Below are positions 57,139 through 64,000 of a stretch of 64,000 nt of DNA, piece after piece (the stretch's first letter is position 1; each line of letters begins with the position of its first letter). The stretch is from Hymenobacter persicinus. GTDB lineage: Bacteria; Bacteroidota; Bacteroidia; Cytophagales; Hymenobacteraceae. The notes under the pieces are model-generated. The model was given only the letters and a program-made list of their open reading frames with translations. It was not told where the DNA came from and did no database searches. The stretch is from positions 42,104 through 106,103 of the forward strand of contig NZ_SEWE01000012.1 in assembly GCF_004167665.1 (NCBI RefSeq), read 5' to 3'. Position numbers and translations under genes: made by a program.

Positions 57139-60100
57139 ATGCGCTACTTTACTTTCCTGGTATTTATTGGCTTTCTGCTCGGGGGCGGCGCTTTTCCGGC
57201 GGCGGCCCAGTCGGGTCTGACCGTGCAGGGGCGGCTGAGCTGGAAGGGCACGGCCCAGACCCTGAAGCGCAACGGCCAGGTGCAGGATGTACCCACCTTT
57301 GCCGGCGCCGTGTACCGGCCCGGTGAAGAAGCCGGCCGCTACCTGCTGCGGGTGGCGGGCAAAGTAGCCGAGGGCCAAGTGCGCAACGCGGTGTACGCGC
57401 CGTTTACGCCCGCCGAGGCCCGCTTAATCAATCTGAATAATCTGGCCACCGAAACTCCCGTGGTGCTTTCCAGCGGCCTGCAAAAGCGCCAGCCCGTGAC
57501 CATGGTGGCCGTGCTCAGCGTGCGCCGCAGCCCCCAGTCGGGCCAAGCCGAAAAGCTGATTTCCTTCGACTATACCTACTCCCTCGACGAAACGCCTCAA
57601 GCAGCAGCCCGGGGTATCAAGAGCCGCACCCACGTGGCCACTTCGGCGCTTAATCAGGGCCAGTGGTTTAAGGTCGGGGTGCCCACCAGTGGTATCTACA
57701 AGCTCGATAAAAGCGCGCTGCAGGCTCTGGGCGTAAACATGCAGGGCCTCGACCCGCGCCGCCTGCGGGTGTACGGTAACGCCATGGGCACCCTGCCCCA
57801 GCGCAACAACGCCTACCGCCCCGACGATCTGGCTGAAAACGCCATCTACGTGGCTGGTGAAAGTGACGGTAGCTTCGATGATGCCGACTACGTGCTGTTC
57901 TACGCCCGCGGCCCCCACACCTGGAGCTCGAACGCTACGGCCCGCCTGTTCCGGCACAACTTTAATGTCTACACCGACACGGCGTACTACTTCGTGACGG
58001 TGGGCAGCTCGGCCGGCCGACGGGTAGCCACCGCCCCGGCCGTAGCGCGCCCGGCCTCGGCCACTATCACCCAGTACGCCTACCACGACTTCTACGAGCG
58101 GGACCTGATCAACCTCAGCAAGTCGGGCCGGCAGTGGCTGGGCGAGGGCTTTACCACGGCTTCCGAGCCCAAGTCCTTCAGCTTCAACGTGCCCAACCTG
58201 GTGCCTTCCTCCGCCTTGCGGGTCACGTCGATGACGGCTTCCAACTCGGCGTTCGGGTTTGATGCGCGCTTCACGCTGCGGGTTAACGCCACGGCCATCG
58301 GCTCCCAGACCGTGAAGGGCGTAGGCCGGAGCGACTATCCCGAAACGGCCAACGTGAGCCTGAACACCTTCTCCTACGCGGTGCCCGCCAACCCGACGGC
58401 CGACGTCCGCGTGGACCTAGCTTACTCGGGCGGCAACGACCCGGCAGCCCAGGGCTGGCTTGATTACCTGGAAGTAAATGCCCAGTGCCAGCTGCGCCTA
58501 GTGGGCAACCAGACCGACTTCCGCGCCTTCGACAACATCGCGCCGGGCGCCGTCAGCCAGTTTCAGCTGGGCGCCCCGGCCGGCACCACGGTGTGGGAAG
58601 TCACCAACCCACGCCGGGCCCGCGCCTACGCCCTCGACGGCAGCGGCAACTTTGCGGCGCCCACCGACAGCCTGCGCGAGTTCGTGGCCTTTTCGGGCAA
58701 TGCCTTCCCCACGCCGGTTAATTTCGGCCGGGTCGGCAACCAAAACCTGCACGCCCTGAACCTGGACGGCCGCCTGGATATGGTGGTCGTGACGTATCCG
58801 CCATTTTATGCCGAAGCGGAGCGGCTGGCCGCCTACCGCCGCAGTCACGACGGCCTCGACGTGCGCGTGGTGACCACGACGCAGGTCTACAACGAGTTCA
58901 GCTCGGGCGGCCAGGACGTGACGGCCATCCGGGACCTGATGAAGCTGGTCTACGACCGGGCGCCGGCCAACAAGACGGTATTCCTGCTGCTGTTCGGCGA
59001 CGCCTCCTACGACTACAAGGCCGATGTGGCCAACAGCACCGAGAAGGGCCGGGAGCCCGACTGGTGGGCGGCCCGCTCTCCGTTCAACGCCAATAAGACC
59101 AACCAGAACTTCGTGCCGACCTACCAGTCGCGCGAGTCGTTTGCGCCGGCTTACAACCGTCCCAACTCCAACCCACCCGGCTACGGCCCCTCGTTCAACT
59201 CCGACGACTACTACGGCCTGCTCGACGACACGGAAGGCTTCTGGGTGGAGCGCAACGACACAGCGGCGGAGTTTATCGACATCGGTATCGGCCGCCTGCC
59301 CATCCGCACCCCCATCGACCAGCCTCGCTCCACGGCCCAGGCCGCGCTGGTAGTCGACAAGCTCATTGCCTACGACACCCCCAAGACGGCCTACGGCAAG
59401 TGGCGCAACCGTATCACGTTTGTCGCTGACGACGGCGACAACAATTACCACTTCAAGGTTTCCACCGAGTGGCCGATTGATACGCTCGTTAAGTATCATC
59501 CCGAGTACAACATTCACAAGGTCTACCTCGACCTGTACCCGCAGATTATTTCGGCGGGCGGGCAAAGCTCCCCGGAGTGTAACCGCGCCATCGACGAGTC
59601 GATTGAGCAGGGCTCCCTGATTGTGCAGTACAGTGGGCACGGCGGCCCCAAGGGCTGGGCCGACGAGCAGATTCTGACCAACGCCTCGGTGCTGCAGCTC
59701 CAGAATGCGGACAAGCTCACGTTCATGCTCACGGCCACCTGCGACTTCAGCACCTACGACAACCCCGGCTTCACCTCGGCCGGCGAGCAGGCCCTAACCG
59801 ATATTCGGGGGGGCGCCGTAGGCTTGCTCACCACGACCCGGTTGGCGTTTACGGGCCAGGGCAACAACGACGGTATCGTGACGGCCTTTTACCGGGGCAT
59901 GTTTTTGCCGGTCAACAACAAGATGCCTCGCATGGGTGACATCATGTACGAAACCAAAAACGACCGGTACACTTTCGCCCTCGAAAATCGCAACTTCACC
60001 CTGCTCGGCGACCCCTCGATGCGCCTGGCCTATCCTGAGCAGCAGGTGACGCTCGACTCCATCAACGGCCGCCTGATTACGGCCGCCCACATCGACACGC

Positions 60101-61137
60101 TCAAGGCCCTGTCGACGGTTACGATGGCCGGCACCGTCCGCAACGCCGGGGTGCTCAACAACCGGTTTACGGGCAAGGCGCAGGTAACCGTTTACGAGAA
60201 GCCCAACACGGTGATGACCCTGGGCAACGAAGGCGTGAACGGTCCACCGACCCCAATTTCCATCCAGGAAAACATCATTTACTCGGGTGAAGCCTCTGTC
60301 ACTGGCGGCCGCTTCCGCCTGCGCTTTATTGTCCCCAAGGACATCAACTACAGCCTGGGCCTGGGCAAAGTCAGCTTGTACGCCTGGGAACCCGAGGGCA
60401 AGGATGCCAACGGCGCCCGCGCGGTACCCGTTGGCAGCGTCGACGACAACTCCTTCGTGGCCCGCGACACGATTTCGCCCAACGTCCGCCTGTTCATGGA
60501 CGACACCACTTTTGTCTTCGGCGGCCTGACCCGTACCACGACCGTGCTGCTGGCCAATTTGCAGGACAACAGCGGCATCAACACGGCGGGCTCCGGCATC
60601 GGCCACGAAATCACGGCCGTCCTCGACAACGACCCGAGCAAGCTGACCATCCTCAACGATTTCTACACGGCCAGCGTCGACAACTTCCGCAAGGGGCAGG
60701 TCAAGTACACGTTCAAGGATCTGACGCCGGGCCCGCACATGCTGCGCCTCAAGGCCTGGGACACGTTCAACAACTCCGCGGAAAAGGAAATTGAGTTCAT
60801 TGCGGCCAAAACCGAAAAGCTGGCCCTCGAGCACGTGCTCAACTACCCGAACCCGTTCTCCACCTCCACCACTTTCCATTTCGACCACAACCGGGGCCGA
60901 GTTGGCGAGGACCTCGAGGTGCAGGTGCAGATTTTCACCATTTCCGGCCGCCTGGTGCGCACCCTACGCGCTACGACCACCGGCAGCGAGGCCCATTTCA
61001 AGTCCCTGACCTGGAACGGCCGCGACGAGTTCGACGATCAGCTGGCCCGCGGCGTGTACGTGTACCGGGTGAGCGTGAAGTCGCAAACCGACGGCGCCAC
61101 GGCCTCCAAATTTGAAAAACTCGTCATTCTGAACTAA
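57139..61137 (+). CDS. porU: Type IX secretion system sortase PorU
   Basis: 1332 residues from the ATG at 57139 (an upstream in-frame GTG at 57061 is outside the signal peptide logic). Signal peptide (YFTFLVFIGFLLGGGAFPAAAQ), N-terminal prodomain-like beta region, then a gingipain-type C25 peptidase domain with catalytic His834 (VQYSGHGGPKGWADEQ) and Cys868 (LTATCDFSTYDNPG), an Ig-like region and a sorting-type C-terminal domain (NYPNPFSTSTTFHFD ... LARGVYVYRVSVKSQ). It cuts the sorting domain from cargo at the cell surface and links the cargo to anionic lipopolysaccharide. porV follows by 57 bases, as in other Bacteroidota. Confidence 0.95.
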   Translation: MRYFTFLVFIGFLLGGGAFPAAAQSGLTVQGRLSWKGTAQTLKRNGQVQDVPTFAGAVYRPGEEAGRYLLRVAGKVAEGQVRNAVYAPFTPAEARLINLNNLATETPVVLSSGLQKRQPVTMVAVLSVRRSPQSGQAEKLISFDYTYSLDETPQAAARGIKSRTHVATSALNQGQWFKVGVPTSGIYKLDKSALQALGVNMQGLDPRRLRVYGNAMGTLPQRNNAYRPDDLAENAIYVAGESDGSFDDADYVLFYARGPHTWSSNATARLFRHNFNVYTDTAYYFVTVGSSAGRRVATAPAVARPASATITQYAYHDFYERDLINLSKSGRQWLGEGFTTASEPKSFSFNVPNLVPSSALRVTSMTASNSAFGFDARFTLRVNATAIGSQTVKGVGRSDYPETANVSLNTFSYAVPANPTADVRVDLAYSGGNDPAAQGWLDYLEVNAQCQLRLVGNQTDFRAFDNIAPGAVSQFQLGAPAGTTVWEVTNPRRARAYALDGSGNFAAPTDSLREFVAFSGNAFPTPVNFGRVGNQNLHALNLDGRLDMVVVTYPPFYAEAERLAAYRRSHDGLDVRVVTTTQVYNEFSSGGQDVTAIRDLMKLVYDRAPANKTVFLLLFGDASYDYKADVANSTEKGREPDWWAARSPFNANKTNQNFVPTYQSRESFAPAYNRPNSNPPGYGPSFNSDDYYGLLDDTEGFWVERNDTAAEFIDIGIGRLPIRTPIDQPRSTAQAALVVDKLIAYDTPKTAYGKWRNRITFVADDGDNNYHFKVSTEWPIDTLVKYHPEYNIHKVYLDLYPQIISAGGQSSPECNRAIDESIEQGSLIVQYSGHGGPKGWADEQILTNASVLQLQNADKLTFMLTATCDFSTYDNPGFTSAGEQALTDIRGGAVGLLTTTRLAFTGQGNNDGIVTAFYRGMFLPVNNKMPRMGDIMYETKNDRYTFALENRNFTLLGDPSMRLAYPEQQVTLDSINGRLITAAHIDTLKALSTVTMAGTVRNAGVLNNRFTGKAQVTVYEKPNTVMTLGNEGVNGPPTPISIQENIIYSGEASVTGGRFRLRFIVPKDINYSLGLGKVSLYAWEPEGKDANGARAVPVGSVDDNSFVARDTISPNVRLFMDDTTFVFGGLTRTTTVLLANLQDNSGINTAGSGIGHEITAVLDNDPSKLTILNDFYTASVDNFRKGQVKYTFKDLTPGPHMLRLKAWDTFNNSAEKEIEFIAAKTEKLALEHVLNYPNPFSTSTTFHFDHNRGRVGEDLEVQVQIFTISGRLVRTLRATTTGSEAHFKSLTWNGRDEFDDQLARGVYVYRVSVKSQTDGATASKFEKLVILN

Positions 61138-61194
61138 GTCCCCGGCACGCTGTTGCCAATTTCGCTTACCTTCCGCCCCCATTCGTTTCCCGTT

Positions 61195-62406
61195 ATGACC
61201 TCATCGAAGTTGCCGTTGCGCGTAGTGCTTCTCCCCGGGCTGCTGGGCCTGTCCTTCGCGGCGGCCGCCCAGACCGACCCCAAGACCATCACCACGGCGG
61301 TGCCCATCCTCACGATTAGCCCCGATGCCCGCTCGTCGGCCCTTGGTGATGCAAGCGTGGCAATTTCCCCCGATGCCAACTCGGCCTTCTACAATGCCGG
61401 CAAGCTGGGCTTCGTCAAGAATAAGTACAGCTTCTCGCCCTCCTACTCGCCCTGGCTGCGCGCCATCACCGACGACATGGGCATTGCCGGCCTCTCGGGA
61501 TACGCCAAGATCGGGCAACGCTCCGCCGTGTCGGGTTCCCTGACCTACTTCGATTTAGGCACGATTTCGTTTCGTGACGAGCGCAACAACGACAACGGCA
61601 ACTTCAACCCCAAGGAGTACGCCGTGGCCTTGTCCTACGGGCAGAAGCTCAGCGACAACTTCGGCGTAGGCGTTACCACGCGCTTTATCCACTCCAACCT
61701 GACCGGCAACTCGATTTCCACCGATGCCAAGCCCGGCAACTCGGTAGCCGTCGACCTGGGCGCATACTACACCAAGGACCTGACCATCGGTCCGCACGAC
61801 TACAACCTCGCCCTGGGCGGTGCCATTTCCAACATCGGCACCAAGATGACCTACACCGACCCCACCCAGGCCGACTTTCTGCCGACCAACCTGAAGCTGG
61901 GCACCGCCATTACCCGGGAGCTGGATGCATATAACAAGATTACCTTCACCGTGGATGCCAACAAGCTGCTGGTGCCCTCGCGTTACTACGAAAATGGCGT
62001 AGCGGCCAACGACACCGTGGCAGCCCGCCGCAACAAGGCCAAAAACGACGAAATCCGCGCCAAATCGGTGGTTAGTGGCATCTTTGGCTCTTTCTCCGAC
62101 GCCCCCGGCGGGTTCAAGGAAGAGCTCCAGGAAATCAACCTCTCGGCCGGGATGGAATACTGGTACAACGACCTGCTAGCCGCCCGCGTGGGCTACTTCT
62201 ACGAAAACAAGAACAAGGGTGACCGGCAATACCTGAGCTTCGGCTTGGGGGTGCGTTACCAGGTATTCGGCGTCGATGGCTCCTACTTGGTGCCCAACTC
62301 CCGCCAGAACCCGTTGGCCCAAACAATCCGGGTTTCCCTGCACTTTAACTTCAACAAACTCGAAGAAGCCTTCGGACCGGGCAACGATTCGTCCCCGGTC
62401 AACTAA
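61195..62406 (+). CDS. porV: Type IX secretion system outer-membrane shuttle PorV (LptO)
   Basis: 403 residues from the ATG at 61195. Signal peptide (VVLLPGLLGLSFAAAAQ), then a FadL-like 14-strand outer-membrane barrel. The N-terminal VPILTISPDARSSALGDASVAISPDANSAFYN is the PorV hallmark, and VDANKLLVPS and AGMEYWYNDLLAARVGYFYE are also typical. PorV carries folded cargo from the Sov translocon to PorU. It forms a two-gene unit with porU. Confidence 0.96.
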   Translation: MTSSKLPLRVVLLPGLLGLSFAAAAQTDPKTITTAVPILTISPDARSSALGDASVAISPDANSAFYNAGKLGFVKNKYSFSPSYSPWLRAITDDMGIAGLSGYAKIGQRSAVSGSLTYFDLGTISFRDERNNDNGNFNPKEYAVALSYGQKLSDNFGVGVTTRFIHSNLTGNSISTDAKPGNSVAVDLGAYYTKDLTIGPHDYNLALGGAISNIGTKMTYTDPTQADFLPTNLKLGTAITRELDAYNKITFTVDANKLLVPSRYYENGVAANDTVAARRNKAKNDEIRAKSVVSGIFGSFSDAPGGFKEELQEINLSAGMEYWYNDLLAARVGYFYENKNKGDRQYLSFGLGVRYQVFGVDGSYLVPNSRQNPLAQTIRVSLHFNFNKLEEAFGPGNDSSPVN

Positions 62407-62415
62407 CCTCTTTCT

Positions 62416-63702
62416 ATGCTCGACCGTCAAGTCGCTCCCCCCGTTCAGCCGTTGGCCAGCGTTACGCTGCCAGCGGCTGACGTGTTTTCGCTCCCTAATG
62501 GCGCGCGCCTGCACGTGCTCCACAATGATGCCCAACCCATTCTGCGCCTCGAAATAGCCTTTCGGGCCGGCAAGTGGTACGACCCTTCCCCGGGCGTTTC
62601 CCTGCTCGCGGCCCGCATGCTGCTCGAAGGCACCCGCACCCGCTCCGCCCGTCAGATTGCCGATGAGGTGGCCTTCTACGGTGCTTCCCTAGAGTGTGAG
62701 CAAGGCTTCGACCGGGCCACACTCACGCTCTACTGTCTGAGCCGCCATCTAGAAAAGCTGCTACCCCTCATTGCCGAGGTTATCACTGAGCCCACGTTCC
62801 CCATTGTGGAGCTCGATCTGCTCAAGGCCCGCACCATTCAGAACGTGCGCGTGGAGCGGCAGAAAACGAGCTATCTGGCCTCGGAGAACTTTTCGCAGAA
62901 TCTGTACGGCCCGGCTCACCCCTACGGTGTGAAATTTAATGAAGAGGCCTTCCGCCTGGCTCCGCGCGAAGCTGTGGTAGCTTATCACGCCTCGCACTAC
63001 CGGCTTGGCAGCAGCGAGATATTCCTCTGCGGCGACGTCAGCGCAGCTCAGCAAGCTCTCGTGCAGGCCACGCTGGGTACTATCTCCGATACGGACTCTC
63101 CAAGCCCTATAGCCTCTCTGGTTGATGCGCACAGCACCCTGGAGCCGACTTATGTAGTCGTTCCTGAAAGCTCCCAGTCGTCGCTGCGCATTGGACGCCT
63201 ATGGCCCAGCCTGCACCATCCCGATACGCACCCACTCCAAGTGCTAGTCAAGGTGCTGGGAGGTTATTTCGGCTCCCGCCTGATGAAGAATATCCGCGAA
63301 GACAAAGGCTTCACTTACGGCATCTACTCCAGCATTGGCGCCCGGGAAAACACCACGAACCTAGTCATTGGTGCGGATGTAAACGCCGCTAGTACTAAAG
63401 CTGCCATTGCGGAGGTGCACCACGAGCTGACCCGCCTACAGCAAGAAGCTATTCCCGCCGACGAGCTCCAAACAGTCAAAAACTACATGACCGGCAAATT
63501 TGCCAATGAGCTAGGTACCGTCTTCGAGCAGTGCGACAAATACAAAAACATTGTCTTCCTGGGTCTACCAAAGACCTACTACAGCGACTTTCTGGCGCAA
63601 GTATCCAGCGTTACAGCACCAACTTTGCAAAACTTGGCTCAACAATACTTGTCTCCCGCAAGCATGACGGAGGTGGTAGCCGGCCCCGGATATAACGCCT
63701 GA
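62416..63702 (+). CDS. M16 family peptidase homologue without zinc motif
   Basis: 428 residues. Two M16 half-domains are recognisable: the first strand pair NGARLHVLHNDAQPILRLEIAFRAGKWYDP, and the conserved second-domain stretch LGGYFGSRLMKNIREDKGFTYGIYSS. At the place of the HxxEH zinc motif the sequence reads LLAARMLLEGTRTRS, so it cannot bind zinc in the usual way. In two-subunit M16B enzymes one partner is inactive but supplies the Arg/Tyr pair, which is present here (FGSRLM...YGIY). The catalytic partner is not in the window. No signal peptide. Starts 9 bases after porV, so possibly co-transcribed. Confidence 0.88.
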   Translation: MLDRQVAPPVQPLASVTLPAADVFSLPNGARLHVLHNDAQPILRLEIAFRAGKWYDPSPGVSLLAARMLLEGTRTRSARQIADEVAFYGASLECEQGFDRATLTLYCLSRHLEKLLPLIAEVITEPTFPIVELDLLKARTIQNVRVERQKTSYLASENFSQNLYGPAHPYGVKFNEEAFRLAPREAVVAYHASHYRLGSSEIFLCGDVSAAQQALVQATLGTISDTDSPSPIASLVDAHSTLEPTYVVVPESSQSSLRIGRLWPSLHHPDTHPLQVLVKVLGGYFGSRLMKNIREDKGFTYGIYSSIGARENTTNLVIGADVNAASTKAAIAEVHHELTRLQQEAIPADELQTVKNYMTGKFANELGTVFEQCDKYKNIVFLGLPKTYYSDFLAQVSSVTAPTLQNLAQQYLSPASMTEVVAGPGYNA

Positions 63703-63718
63703 TTAATAAATCTGCGTT

Positions 63719-63767
63719 CAACAGAAAAGCCACTGTTACACCACACGTAGCAGGGGCTTTTCTGTTG
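63719..63767 (+). terminator. Terminator-like hairpin after the M16 gene
   Basis: AACAGAAAAGCC (63720-63731) pairs perfectly with GGCTTTTCTGTT (63755-63766), 23-base loop. Confidence 0.7.
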
Positions 63768-63829
63768 ATGAGAGACGATAATCTAACTGGCACAAAACCC
63801 CGCACAATTTCAGTCAATATCCAAATCAC

Positions 63830-63866
63830 AACCGCCCCAGCCGTTTAGTGCGACTGGGGCGGTTTT
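63830..63866. terminator. Second hairpin near the window end
   Basis: AACCGCCCCAG (63830-63840) pairs with CTGGGGCGGTT (63854-63864), followed by TT on the plus strand; probably a terminator for a gene beyond, or a tandem terminator. Confidence 0.7.
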
Positions 63867-63869
63867 ACG

Positions 63870-64000
63870 AGGGGGGAGCTTATCCTGCCTGCCCCGTCCC
63901 GCGGCGGCTAGCCCGCGGCGGCGGGGGCACCCGGCCGGGCGCGGGAGAAGCCGGCGCGCGAGGCACGGGGCACGGGGCCGGCGCGCGTGCGCGGGGGGTG
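63870..64000. other. Very GC-rich non-coding tail
   Basis: The last about 130 bases are more than 80% G+C by eye, with short G- and C-runs, alternating GCGCGC and a GGCACGGGGCACGGGG duplication. No gene, RNA or known element is visible. It stands apart from everything before it. Confidence 0.5.

Noticed and set aside
63611..63829. 72-codon minus-strand open frame near the window end
   Set aside because: Overlaps the M16 gene 3' end and the terminator hairpin; no start context or recognisable features.

Overview
The window looks like chromosomal DNA of a high-GC Bacteroidota bacterium, most likely a Cytophagales member close to Hymenobacter. The evidence is type IX secretion system (T9SS) genes (porU, porV, porZ), proteins with T9SS C-terminal sorting domains, Bacteroidota-type promoter elements (TAnnTTTG at -7), a CxxxY-type CcmE and a complete mreBCD-pbp2-rodA cell-shape locus. 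The genus is inferred. I see no rRNA, tRNA, prophage, transposase or CRISPR array; almost everything is a chromosomal housekeeping or envelope gene.

Layout. 1-9.8 kb: a partial phytanoyl-CoA dioxygenase-like gene, an AT-richer orphan, aspS, two small secreted proteins (one is essentially a free T9SS sorting-type domain), tadA, sodA, a three-gene winged-helix/membrane-protein operon with a palindrome in its promoter, a NupG-like transporter and ndk. 10-13.8 kb: nrnA followed by four tandem FKBP-type prolyl isomerases. 13.9-22.2 kb: recO, porZ, tdk, a 2Fe-2S ferredoxin, a conserved hypothetical and two tail-to-tail overlapping GT-C-like membrane proteins. 22.2-28.6 kb: mreB-mreC-mreD-(repeat-filled 605-bp gap)-pbp2-rodA. 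28.8-34.8 kb: purH, then a compact acyl-CoA dehydrogenase / PIG-L deacetylase / NodS-like methyltransferase / GT2 cassette. 34.9-41.2 kb: two tandem Omp85-barrel proteins, a UbiA-type prenyltransferase, a cold shock protein, a KdsC-like phosphatase, iscX, an Isc-type ferredoxin and a DUF2520-type dehydrogenase. 41.4-49.3 kb: a large T9SS cargo protein and the cytochrome c maturation genes ccmB-C-D-E-F. 49.4-63.7 kb: a parallel beta-helix T9SS protein, a peptidase-MA/TolB-propeller/Omp85 fusion, a DAO-type oxidase, an MBL hydrolase, pssA, porU, porV and an M16 homologue without its zinc motif. The last ~130 bases are extremely GC-rich and hold no gene.

How the genes work together. The dominant theme is building and loading the cell envelope: elongasome (Mre/PBP2/RodA), phospholipid (PssA, UbiA), outer-membrane barrels (three Omp85-like proteins), periplasmic folding (FKBP cluster), T9SS attachment machinery (PorU, PorV, PorZ) with at least two cargo proteins, and c-type cytochrome assembly.

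Most interesting non-standard signals: (i) the four-gene acyl-CoA dehydrogenase/PIG-L/NodS-like/GT2 cassette, whose enzyme set recalls Nod-factor chemistry and suggests an undescribed lipo-aminosugar or glycoconjugate; (ii) a 42-bp-period tandem array of paired palindromes between mreD and pbp2; (iii) a 21-bp-period repeat downstream of the large T9SS cargo gene; (iv) five intergenic inverted repeats built from 7-8-bp words, several running from one gene's stop codon to the next gene's start; (v) the free-standing T9SS sorting-type domain.
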